DNA of 32,427 bases from Candidatus Kaiserbacteria bacterium (lineage in GTDB: Bacteria > Patescibacteriota > Minisyncoccia > Phycocordibacterales > UBA2100). The number at the start of each line of letters is the position of its first letter. The first letter of the stretch is position 1. Shown one piece after another: positions 1 through 7,792 of this stretch. The notes beneath the pieces are model-generated. The model searched no databases and was not told the DNA's origin. It saw nothing but the letters and a program-made list of their open reading frames with translations. The stretch spans positions 1-32,427 of the forward strand of contig JACROD010000023.1 in assembly GCA_016214605.1 (NCBI GenBank), written 5' to 3'. The position numbers were made by a program, and so were the translations under genes.

Positions 1-2
1 AA

Positions 3-125
3 ATCCTACAGATATTGAGCGTGTCGCTATTCGACAAAAACGGCTTGGTTGAGCTATTTTCCGAGCGCAAGCTACAAAACAACGTCAAGGGTTTTGAAAA
101 TATGGCTTCGTTGTTTGATTTTTAA
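3..125 (+). pseudogene. C-terminal fragment of an IS4-type transposase (cut by window start)
   Basis: Open frame from window edge: ILQILSVSLFDKNGLVELFSERKLQNNVKGFENMASLFDF*. The 'ILQILSVSLFDK' tail resembles IS4-family transposase C-termini. It may be intact outside the window. Confidence 0.55.
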
Positions 126-409
126 CGGGACACGAGTGGTATCTTAGCGTCTTTTAATACGGCCGCTAAATAATCTCTATACTCTTCTTGAGGGGCAAAT
201 TTTGATACTCTCAAAATTGGAGCAATGACAACGGATCCAACATGACTAACAAACATTCCAAGAAAGTAATATAAAAAGGCCCCCAAAATCCAATCTTTTT
301 GTATAAGTGAGTATGATGTTAGGTTTGTAACCAAATAAGCAAAAAGAACACCTGGGAGCAGATAGTTTAAAATGTTGTAGGAAGAAACCTTGCTAAATAA
401 CTCATTCAT
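122..409 (-). CDS. Hypothetical membrane protein, probably truncated at the 3' end by the adjacent IS
   Basis: 95 aa, MNELFSKVSSYNILNYLLPGVLFAYL..., hydrophobic segments. Its stop (TAA, 122-124) overlaps the transposase stop (123-125). Confidence 0.5.
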   Translation of the reverse strand: MNELFSKVSSYNILNYLLPGVLFAYLVTNLTSYSLIQKDWILGAFLYYFLGMFVSHVGSVVIAPILRVSKFAPQEEYRDYLAAVLKDAKIPLVSR

Positions 410-641
410 TTTGGAAGTTTAGCATCTTCACTTCGCATAACAAATCAAGAATCCATGCACAAAATAATTTATATTAACCCCTGACTCTGGGGTCAAGCCA
501 TTCAATCAGAGAAAATCACGAGACACTTTGCATTTCCTCCATCCGTTGCATCAACTTAATCAAAGCAAGCCGCTGAGCCATTTGTTGCATGAATTCTCTA
601 TTGAAAAATAACGGTATATTAAGGTGATGTTCGGGGAGCCT

Positions 642-682
642 GATATCGACAGACCCACCCTAGCGGTGGGTTTTGTCATATC
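642..682. terminator. Extended terminator-like hairpin
   Basis: GATAT-c-GACA-g-ACCCACC ctagc GGTGGGT-tt-TGTC-ATATC. Confidence 0.5.
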
Positions 683-778
683 GCAGCGACAAAAACTTGA
701 CAATATAATCAAAATATTCTAATTTAGTTTTTAGTCATAAAGTCAAAGTTCAACCATAGCCACGAAAGGACCGACCAG

Positions 779-1063
779 ATGAACCTTGTCGCAATGCAGA
801 TCGCCGAAAGTCGGCGCAAGATCAAAATGACCATTCTCTACCGCGCAGGCGGGGTGTGGCATAAATCGGAGATCGGCAAGCTCGCCAACGGCCTAGTGAC
901 CGAAGTGAGTCAGCTTCCTGAGCATCCCGAGCATCTCGTCGTCTTCGGGCATCACACCAAGGAGGAGACGCTCCGGGCGCTCGGCAGAGGAGTGGCTTAC
1001 ACCGTCACACAGGTCGTCGGCATATACCAGAAAGACCTTCCCTTCGTCCCCGGGTTTGCCTGA
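779..1063 (+). CDS. Hypothetical protein, 94 aa
   Basis: SD-like AAAGGA upstream, TTGACA at 697-702, and its own terminator at 1076-1102. Confidence 0.6.
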   Translation: MNLVAMQIAESRRKIKMTILYRAGGVWHKSEIGKLANGLVTEVSQLPEHPEHLVVFGHHTKEETLRALGRGVAYTVTQVVGIYQKDLPFVPGFA

Positions 1064-1075
1064 TCGGCAACAAAA

Positions 1076-1102
1076 AGCGGCGCACCAGTAGGGTGCGCCG
1101 CT
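1076..1102 (+). terminator. Rho-independent terminator
   Basis: AGCGGCGCACC agtag GGTGCGCCGCT, 11-bp perfect stem, followed by tgatctttt. Confidence 0.7.
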
Positions 1103-1171
1103 GATCTTTTGCCCGTTGTCAATATGGTCCATGCACGTGTGACCTCACTCATCCATCGCTGTTCTTGTTGA

Positions 1172-1459
1172 TTATAAATACTTCGCCTCGTAGCGGCGCA
1201 TGGCGTTTTCGATGATGCGGATGCCGCGCCCTTTTTCGGTGGCAGTGTAGACGCCGTCTTTAGTCTTCTTGACCATTCCCTCCCTAGAAAGTCGGGCGAG
1301 CTTGAGTGTGAGTGTGCGCGAGGAGATGCCGTCGAGGCTGCGTTCGAGCTCGCAAAAGCGTTTGGGTCCCTCGATGAGATTGTGCACGATGAGTATCGTC
1401 CAGGTATCGGAGAGGAGCGTTGCGACGGTCGTTATGGGGCATTTCGGCTGTGCTTGCAT
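1172..1459 (-). CDS. HxlR-family winged-helix transcriptional regulator
   Basis: CPITTVATLLSDTWTILIVHNLIEGPKRFCELERSLDGISSRTLTLKLARLSREGMV is a typical HxlR fold signature. Confidence 0.85.
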   Translation of the reverse strand: MQAQPKCPITTVATLLSDTWTILIVHNLIEGPKRFCELERSLDGISSRTLTLKLARLSREGMVKKTKDGVYTATEKGRGIRIIENAMRRYEAKYL

Positions 1460-1492
1460 ATGCAGTATAAATACTATACCAGCGATTCAATG

Positions 1493-1550
1493 CTTTACAA
1501 GGTAAAGCAATTGTCGTATGGGGCGTTATCCACACTTTACTTTGTAAAGT
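1493..1550. promoter_or_regulatory. Two palindromic operator-like boxes in the hxlR/LUD intergenic region
   Basis: CTTTACaagGTAAAG (1493-1507) and ACTTTACtttGTAAAGT (1534-1550); centres 1500 and 1542, 42 bp apart. Confidence 0.65.
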
Positions 1551-1569
1551 AGTGCCTTATAGTATCTGC

Positions 1570-2211
1570 ATGGAACAAGGACAAACACGCGCGCAGTCTT
1601 ATTCGCAGACGGCAGACAGTCAGATAATCCAGGCCACGATGGATGCGCTGTCTGCTCGTCATTTTATTCCTTATCGTGCCGAGAATCGATCCGAGGCACT
1701 ATCGAAGATCCGTGAGCTTATTCCTGCTGGCGTCTCGGTCATGAATGGTTCGTCCCGAACGCTCCAGGATATCGGTTTTATCGATGTGCTCAAAAATCAC
1801 GATCATCCGTGGGACAATCTCCACGACGCGATTCTTGCCGAGACCGATCCGGACAAGCAGGCACAGTTGCGCAAGTATTCGGTAGCCTCTGACTTTTATC
1901 TCGGCAGCGTGCATGCGCTCACGCAGGAAGGCGAACTCGTGATCGCCTCGAATACAGGCAGTCAGCTCCCCCATCTGGCCTTCACGTCGCCCAACATCAT
2001 TCTGGTCGTAGGCAGCCAGAAGATCGTCCCGACGCTCGATGATGCAATGCGGCGCCTGCAAGCGCATGTCATCCCGCTTGAGGACGAACGCATGAAAGAA
2101 GCGTATGGTTTTGGAACGACCCATGCCAAAACGCTCATTCTGCATCGCGAGAATCCCAGCATGGGACGCAAGGTCAACGTGATCATCGTCGACGAAACGC
2201 TCGGGTTTTGA
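1570..2211 (+). CDS. LUD-domain (LutC/DUF162-like) protein
   Basis: MEQGQTRAQSYSQTADSQIIQATMDALSARHFIPYRAENRSEALSKIRELIPAGVSVMNGSSRTLQDIG...ASNTGSQLPHLAFTSPNIILVVGSQKIVPTLDDAM. The ORF track starts at GTG 1552; ATG 1570 fits the promoter better. Confidence 0.8.
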   Translation: MEQGQTRAQSYSQTADSQIIQATMDALSARHFIPYRAENRSEALSKIRELIPAGVSVMNGSSRTLQDIGFIDVLKNHDHPWDNLHDAILAETDPDKQAQLRKYSVASDFYLGSVHALTQEGELVIASNTGSQLPHLAFTSPNIILVVGSQKIVPTLDDAMRRLQAHVIPLEDERMKEAYGFGTTHAKTLILHRENPSMGRKVNVIIVDETLGF

Positions 2212-2319
2212 TGCGGCACGGTGGTGTCTTGAGGTGTGGAATGTGTGTTACTGTGTACAGGTCGAAATACGCAATAATAATAGTAATAAGCATCGTTTTA
2301 CTCATCATAAAAATAAAAT

Positions 2320-2814
2320 ATGAAAAAGATCATCATTTTTATTATTGTCATCGTGGCGGCTGGTCTGGGGTGGTATTACCTTACGCAAATGAACCAAGCA
2401 GGCGAGACAGATCAGGCGGCGGTTCAGGCAGCTCCGACGAACGACACTACGACGACGCAAGAGAAGACGATGGCGGTCGAGCCTGTGGTCACGGTCACAT
2501 CGAGCAGCGACCTTGGCAGTTTCTTGGTTGCTAAGAATGGCATGACTTTGTACCTGTACACCAAGGACGCATCGGGAGTATCGAATTGCTACGACGCCTG
2601 TGCGACCAACTGGCCTCCATATACCGTAGGCGAGGGCGAGAATCTCTCCGGAGGCGATGGGGTGATTGGCCAATTGTCTACGATCGTCCGCAAAGACGGT
2701 TCGTTGCAGCTCGCATACAAGGGAGTGCCGCTCTATTTCTGGAAAAATGACGCCAAACCCGGAGATACGACCGGACAGAACGTCAACAAAGTCTGGTTTG
2801 TCGTAAAGCCTTAA
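2320..2814 (+). CDS. Secreted protein with COG4315-like lipoprotein repeats
   Basis: N-terminal TM, then NGMTLYLYTKDASGVSNCYDACATNWPPYTV...YKGVPLYFWKNDAKPGDTTGQNVNKVWFVVKP. Confidence 0.8.
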   Translation: MKKIIIFIIVIVAAGLGWYYLTQMNQAGETDQAAVQAAPTNDTTTTQEKTMAVEPVVTVTSSSDLGSFLVAKNGMTLYLYTKDASGVSNCYDACATNWPPYTVGEGENLSGGDGVIGQLSTIVRKDGSLQLAYKGVPLYFWKNDAKPGDTTGQNVNKVWFVVKP

Positions 2815-2838
2815 TCCAAAGACCGGGCAGGTCAGATA

Positions 2839-2870
2839 GAAAACCGCTTGCGCGAGCAGGCGGTTTTCTT
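2839..2870 (+). terminator. Terminator hairpin
   Basis: GAAAACCGC...GCGGTTTTC followed by TT. Confidence 0.6.
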
Positions 2871-3007
2871 TGTCGCGTCCGGCGTCGTCGCATCTGAAGC
2901 GATTCTTGCAGGGTCATCTGCGGGGTCGAGGTCCTCGCTTACGGCACGGCGGTCTATGTCGAACAGGCGGCAGAATAAAAGCACTATATTTGGTTGTTGT
3001 AAAAATG

Positions 3008-3036
3008 AATGCCGCCCGAGATTATCGGGCGGCATT
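3008..3036 (-). terminator. Terminator of the MscS-like gene
   Basis: AATGCCGCCCGA gatta TCGGGCGGCATT with a T-run on the minus strand. Confidence 0.75.
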
Positions 3037-3574
3037 TTAGTTCCCTTTTTTCTTGGGATCGCCGTAGTACCCGCGCGAAAGATTGGTCACGGGACCCATC
3101 GAGCTATGGGGGATCATATGCACTTCCCCTCCGTTGCCACGCAATATAGTGATCCGGAAAGTGATCTTTTCCACCATGCCCTCATATCCATTGACCCTGA
3201 TATACTCATCGACGTGATATTGGCCTTCATACCAGATGAAGATGCGTGGAGAGAATTCTTTTGCCAATATGCCGACAATAGGGCTGATGAGCATGCCGAT
3301 GACAATAGTGGCGATACCGGCGCCGAGAAGGGATGGAAAGATGTCGTAGCCGAAAAGATCAAGCGCCAGAAAGAAGGCAATGTAGAAGATCGCCGCGTTG
3401 CCGATCAGGTGAAGGGCACCCTTGACCCACGTATCCGCGAACCTTTTGAAGTCGTTGCTCGCATCCATCAGTGAGATCCCGGTGACGATCGTATTGACAA
3501 TCCAGTGTAATGCCAGTTTGCCGCTTACTATGAGGAGGATGATGAAAAGCGCCTTGAGCGCCACGATAAGCATG
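3037..3574 (-). CDS. MscS-like mechanosensitive channel family protein
   Basis: TM segments plus [74 protein letters not shown]. Start probably at MLIVALK, inside the 3037-3666 ORF. Confidence 0.75.
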
Positions 3575-3642
3575 GCAGGTTCTCCTGTTTTCCTATCCGT
3601 CACATTTCTATCGCCAGTGTAGCACCCGCAAAGCGTCTGTGC

Positions 3643-3786
3643 ATGGTGGCACCGGCGCCGGCTCAATCCTCAATGGACCGTATGATGGCGAGCGGCACGC
3701 CGGAGCAGATCGCGCGCGTCACGCAGGCATTTCTCCAGATGAAAAAGTCTGACATCGCGAAGCTGGAGGAGGCGTACGCAGGATGA
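3643..3786 (+). pseudogene. C-terminal remnant of a PhnB-like VOC protein
   Basis: In-frame [47 protein letters not shown], typical PhnB-like C-terminus. Its terminator is retained at 3804-3837. Confidence 0.65.
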
Positions 3787-3803
3787 TCGTAAAGAAGAAA
3801 AAC

Positions 3804-3837
3804 ACACCGCCGGATTTGCGTCTGGCGGTTTGTTTTT
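3804..3837 (+). terminator. Terminator downstream of the VOC remnant
   Basis: ACCGCCgGA...TCtGGCGGT followed by ttgttttttat. Confidence 0.65.
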
Positions 3838-3855
3838 TATCGGGATCGTGAGACG

Positions 3856-4212
3856 CTACATCCCCGGCATGTCCATGATCTCCATGACATCCACCCATGC
3901 TCCGGGGATCTTGAAATGTGGATGACTGGTCGAGAAAAGCTTAGCGGCTTCTTCGTGGGATTCTGCTTGGACGATCGAGTAGCCACCGATGTCGTTCTTG
4001 GTATCAGTAACTCCCTCGACCGTCACACGCTTCGTCTTACCGAGTGGTTTCCCCGCATCGACGAGTTCTTTTTTATTCATGTCTATCCAGTCGTTCCAGT
4101 CGGTCATGCCTGCTTCCCGTTCTTCAGGGCTTGCATCGGCCATCTCGGCCATGAGCTTCTGGAATTCTGCGATCGGTGCCATATAAAGCACCAAATACTG
4201 TTTCTTTTTCAT
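3856..4212 (-). CDS. YCII-related (DGPF/YciI-like) domain protein
   Basis: MKKKQYLVLYMAP...DWNDWIDMNKKELVDAGKPLGKTKRV...GGYSIVQAESHEEAAKLFSTSHPHFKIPGAWVDVMEI. Confidence 0.75.
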   Translation of the reverse strand: MKKKQYLVLYMAPIAEFQKLMAEMADASPEEREAGMTDWNDWIDMNKKELVDAGKPLGKTKRVTVEGVTDTKNDIGGYSIVQAESHEEAAKLFSTSHPHFKIPGAWVDVMEIMDMPGM

Positions 4213-4323
4213 ACGAGTGTAAAATTAACCGCTAAAAACTCATAGTACTCTTCAGTACATAAACATAAGATGAATAGTGACTCTCTTATGGTATGATCGC
4301 GGCAGAAAATAGGAGAAAACAAC

Positions 4324-4413
4324 ATGAAAGCAAGTATCGTGATACCGGCGCACAACGAAGCCGGGTGCCTACGCTCAACCCTTGAGGCGGTCCGTCTTTT
4401 TTCCTTGATATAG
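4324..4413 (+). pseudogene. N-terminal fragment of a family-2 glycosyltransferase (or a short leader ORF)
   Basis: MKASIVIPAHNEAGCLRSTLEAVRLFSLI*. 'SIVIPAHNEAGCLRSTLEAV' is the GT2 N-terminal signature. It has an SD (aggag). Confidence 0.6.
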
Positions 4414-4439
4414 TATAGTCGCGGCAGAACAGAGAGTAC

Positions 4440-5255
4440 ATGCATCCCAAAGGAGTGATCATGCCTAAGCATGGACGACGGGAAGAGGTAGATACCGTGG
4501 GCATTAGTGATATGCACCTAGGTCTACCACTGAATAATGCACGTGGCTGCCTGATTGCAGTCAGCCGCTTCAAGGCAAGAAGATACGCGATGGTTGGAGA
4601 TTGCTTCGATAACTCGAATTTTGATCTTGGCTATCTGCCGTATTCCAGCCGGCAGTTGTATCGTGGAGATCGACCGCATCGACTCAACAAAGACGAAAAG
4701 GCGCTTCTCAAATTTTTCAAAAAGAAGGAGAAGCAGGGCTGTGTGGTCGACAGGATCACGGGCAATCACGACGAACCGATCTGGCGCGTCATCTCTATGT
4801 TTCTGGAAAGGCCAGCGACAGAGGAATGTCTGACCGAGATCATGGGTGCACTGTGTCTGGAGATACACGGTGACCAGTTTGATGCCTTTTATCACAAGCA
4901 TAAATGGACCAGCGAGATCGCCACGCGCGCGTATGAAAAGCTATCGTATATGGGACCTCGTGCACGATGGCTGTGCTCTATGCTCAAGCGGCGTGCAAAA
5001 TCATACACACGTGCGCTCGATTGTGTCGCACAAGGAGCGACCTTGCATGCGGCCCACCTGGGCGCTCGCCATGTCTTTTGCGGCCATACTCATCATGGGG
5101 AACACCGTGAACTCAATGGTGTACACTACTACAATTACGGCTGCTGGACGCAGGAAGACTGTTCGCTGGTCACGATCGGTGAGAAAGGGATCCGTATTCA
5201 CCATTATTATCCCGATGGTACCCCGACTTGGATCGATGGACCGTATCCGATCTAA
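4440..5255 (+). CDS. Metallophosphoesterase (UDP-2,3-diacylglucosamine diphosphatase-like)
   Basis: VGISDMHLGL, MVGDCFDN, ITGNHDE, GATLHAAHLGARHVFCGHTHHGEHRELNGVHYYNYGCWTQ: metallophosphatase motifs. Confidence 0.85.
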   Translation: MHPKGVIMPKHGRREEVDTVGISDMHLGLPLNNARGCLIAVSRFKARRYAMVGDCFDNSNFDLGYLPYSSRQLYRGDRPHRLNKDEKALLKFFKKKEKQGCVVDRITGNHDEPIWRVISMFLERPATEECLTEIMGALCLEIHGDQFDAFYHKHKWTSEIATRAYEKLSYMGPRARWLCSMLKRRAKSYTRALDCVAQGATLHAAHLGARHVFCGHTHHGEHRELNGVHYYNYGCWTQEDCSLVTIGEKGIRIHHYYPDGTPTWIDGPYPI

Positions 5256-5266
5256 AAAGCCAAGCA

Positions 5267-5300
5267 GTCGCCCTTCGACCGAGTCGAAGGGCGACTTTCT
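5267..5300 (+). terminator. Terminator of the metallophosphoesterase gene
   Basis: GTCGCCCTTCGAC cga GTCGAAGGGCGAC, perfect 13-bp stem, then TTTCT. Confidence 0.75.
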
Positions 5301-5355
5301 CTTCTCCACAATCCCCATTGAAAACAACGAGGGTTCTACCAATATCATATACAAC

Positions 5356-5682
5356 ATGGGTCACGAGAAAAATGCGTATTGGTACGACTCGCATCTCTCG
5401 ATCGAAGAGACCCGCAAGCTTGCCCCGTATCAAAATGCGACCGGCTTGCAGGTGACCGCAGGTGTCCTCGGTGCGATCGTATGGGCCATAGAGAATCCGC
5501 ATGCGGGCCTCGTGGAGGCCGAAGATATGGATCATGACCGTGTGATGGATATCCTCGAGCCCTACATGGGCCGTATGTATGGCGAATACACCGATTGGAA
5601 TCCCCTCAAGGGCCGCGATGGCCTCTTCCCCGAAGACGTCGATGCCGAAGACCCCTGGCAGTTCAAGAATTTTCGATATTAA
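5356..5682 (+). pseudogene. Truncated homospermidine synthase-like protein (C-terminal ~108 aa only)
   Basis: MGHEKNAYWYDSHLSIEETRKLAPYQNATGLQVTAGVLGAIVWAIENPHAGLVEAEDMD...YTDWNPL...LFPEDVDAEDPWQFKNFRY resembles the homospermidine synthase C-terminus. The N-terminal Rossmann half is absent. Confidence 0.65.
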
Positions 5683-5788
5683 CGAGCAGTGACAGTGATG
5701 CACAGCGTGCCTTGTGTAAGATTGTTACGTGTTGTATAATCTCGTGTAGAGAAGTAAGGACCCGAAAAGCAGGACAGAGGAGGTTCAC

Positions 5789-6535
5789 TTGTCCAATAGA
5801 ATCAATAGACGATCGAATGATGACTACGTCATCATGCTCATCTCGCTTTTTATCAACGTCCTGATCATGGTCGGCATAGGAATCTATGTTTGGCACATGT
5901 CGGACGCCTTCCCCTTTGGATTCTGGCAGTTCTGGAATATCCAGGGATCGCTCTCACAGGCGATCATTGGGGCCTGGCCGATCTATCTCTGGGGGGCAGG
6001 ATTGACCGCACTCGTCGCATTCACGCGATGGAATGGATATAGGGCAAAACCGCTCCATATCTTTACGATAGGGTTCCTCATCAGCCTGTTCGCGGGCGTC
6101 TTCGAAGAGATCAAATATCGATGGCTGCTATTCTTCGTGGTCATGGCGATGATCCCTTTGGGGGACTGGCTGATGCTCGGATTCATGGGCTATCATCCGA
6201 TCCAATGGATCTACGTCTCGGTCATCTGTCCGGTCGCCAACTTCTTCACGCTCGGATATCTCGAGCCCTATCTGCTCAACGGATACGGCTGGGCAGTGGC
6301 GGCGGCGATCATCAGTGTCAACGGCAAATTCCGCAACGGACACAAATATCTCGGGACCTTCGGATATGTAAATTCGTGGTTCCTCGGGATGTATTTCTTC
6401 TGGGTGGTATTCCATTACGGTCTCATCGCCGCGATCATCATCCACTTCCTCTACGACCTGTTCATTTTCACAGTGCCCGCCATTGACGCGGTTCTGGAGA
6501 ATAGACAACGAACAGTTTTTAGGCGGAGAACCTAA
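5789..6535 (+). CDS. CPBP-family intramembrane protease-like membrane protein
   Basis: TTG start after AGAGGAGG SD. FEEIKYRW (EExxxR), downstream FWVVFHYG and HFLYD motifs, multiple TM segments. Confidence 0.65.
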   Translation: MSNRINRRSNDDYVIMLISLFINVLIMVGIGIYVWHMSDAFPFGFWQFWNIQGSLSQAIIGAWPIYLWGAGLTALVAFTRWNGYRAKPLHIFTIGFLISLFAGVFEEIKYRWLLFFVVMAMIPLGDWLMLGFMGYHPIQWIYVSVICPVANFFTLGYLEPYLLNGYGWAVAAAIISVNGKFRNGHKYLGTFGYVNSWFLGMYFFWVVFHYGLIAAIIIHFLYDLFIFTVPAIDAVLENRQRTVFRRRT

Positions 6536-6551
6536 ATAGAGACTTAAAGAG

Positions 6552-6575
6552 CCCCGAGCGATCGGGGTTTTTCTT
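6552..6575 (+). terminator. Terminator
   Basis: CCCCGA gcga TCGGGG tttttctttt. Confidence 0.75.
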
Positions 6576-6642
6576 TTGTTGTGAGGATTTTGTAGTATGA
6601 TGTTCAGATAAAATTAACAATAGGAATCGTACAATAATCTAT

Positions 6643-7110
6643 ATGAACATGAACCCGGTAGTCCATTTTGAAATGCCTTATGAGGATCGTGCGCGCATGG
6701 CCGACTTTTATACCAAGACCTTCGGCTGGAAGGCCCAAATGATGGGGCCCGAAATGGGCGAATACGCCGTCGTGCATACTGGCGAGACCAATTTTTCTTA
6801 GCGGTAAACCGCTTTAGAAAAATGGCCATGCCCTTGTGGTAAGACGGATGAGAATCAAATGCTCAAAAAGCCGGGGATGATCAACGGCGGCCTCTTCAAG
6901 AAGACCCCCGACAATCAGCATCCCTCGATCGTCATCGCGGTCGAGGATATCCGCGCATCGATCCAAAAGGTCAAAGACGCGGGCGGCAAGATCATCGACA
7001 TGGAGACACCCGGAGAGCCGATGGAGATCCCCGGCATCGGGCTCTATATCGGATTTATCGACACCGAGGGCAATCGGGTCTCTATGCTCCAGCCGACGGC
7101 GATGATGTAG
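6643..7110 (+). pseudogene. VOC (glyoxalase-like) family gene interrupted by a 57-bp insertion
   Basis: N-half MNMNPVVHFEMPYEDRARMADFYTKTFGWKAQMMGPEMGEYAVVHTGET; stop TAG at 6799-6801. C-half from 6844: TDENQMLKKPGMINGGLFKKTPDNQHPSIVIAVEDIRASIQKVKDAGGKIIDMETPGEPMEIPGIGLYIGFIDTEGNRVSMLQP, same frame. Confidence 0.85.
6784..6840. repeat. 57-bp hairpin repeat, copy 1 (inside the VOC gene)
   Basis: GAGACCAATTTTTCTTAGCGGTAAACCGCTTTAGAAAAATGGCCATGCCCTTGTGGT; matches 31882-31938 with 2 mismatches. Confidence 0.9.
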
Positions 7111-7162
7111 GCCCGGCTCCCTTTTTGCCATTCAGGAAAACTTTAGGTACGCTGGAGGGTAT

Positions 7163-7723
7163 ATGAACAACACCAAGATTGTGTGGGGTATTATCATCGT
7201 TATTATTATCAGCGCAGGGATCTATTTTTCACTCGTAAAAAAAGTCGAAGCGCCGACCGATGAGTTGGATGAGAGAGCTCTCATTAAGGATTTTGATCCG
7301 AGAAACACAGTAGTTAGGGTCAATGGTGAGATGCTGAGATTTGTAGACGGGGTGTCAGAAGTAGAAGTCGCTCCCGGCTCCGCCTCCAAGATCATCACCA
7401 AATACTTTGGTAATGAAACGCACGGTGATCTCAATGGTGATGGAAAAGAAGATATCGCGTATCTCATCACTCAGGATGGCGGCGGGAGTGGTACATTCTT
7501 TTATGTAGTTGCTGTGCTTACGCTACATGACAGCTATTACGTCAGCAATGCGTTTCTGATCGGAGATAGGATCGCGCCGCAGACGACCGAGATCGTCTCA
7601 GGGGAGCTTCGCGTCAATTATGCCGAGCGCAAGCCGGGCGAGCCGATGACCGCACAGCCTTCGGTCGGAGTGACGATGCACCTCAAGGTAACGCCGGATG
7701 GGGTGCTCGAGCTCGCCAAATAG
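7163..7723 (+). CDS. Hypothetical secreted/membrane-anchored protein
   Basis: SD ggaggg, N-terminal TM, DLNGDGKED calcium-loop-like motif, terminator directly downstream. Confidence 0.7.
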   Translation: MNNTKIVWGIIIVIIISAGIYFSLVKKVEAPTDELDERALIKDFDPRNTVVRVNGEMLRFVDGVSEVEVAPGSASKIITKYFGNETHGDLNGDGKEDIAYLITQDGGGSGTFFYVVAVLTLHDSYYVSNAFLIGDRIAPQTTEIVSGELRVNYAERKPGEPMTAQPSVGVTMHLKVTPDGVLELAK

Positions 7724-7738
7724 CAAAAGAAAAAAGAA

Positions 7739-7766
7739 ATCGCCCCGAGTATCCTCTCGGGGCGAT
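7739..7766. terminator. Bidirectional terminator between convergent genes
   Basis: ATCGCCCCGAG...CTCGGGGCGAT, 11-bp stem. Confidence 0.75.
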
Positions 7767-7792
7767 TGTGCTATAGCCGCTGCTTGTACAGT

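Noticed and set aside
516-660. Minus-strand open frame ...HHLNIPLFFNREFMQQMAQRLALIKLMQRMEEMQSVS* as a gene remnant
   Set aside because: Looks protein-like but no start codon or confident family could be assigned; it could be a degraded gene in the IS-flanking region.
4846-5682. 278-aa ORF on the track
   Set aside because: Its first ~170 codons overlap the metallophosphoesterase gene and its terminator in another frame and look non-coding; only the C-terminal ~108 aa resemble a real protein.
6614-6829. Minus-strand ORF MAIFLKRFTAKKNWSRQY... reading out of the 57-bp repeat
   Set aside because: Only the repeat-derived first ~15 residues are shared with copy 2; the rest is antisense to the VOC gene with no family signature. 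A repeat-encoded peptide cannot be excluded but is unsupported.
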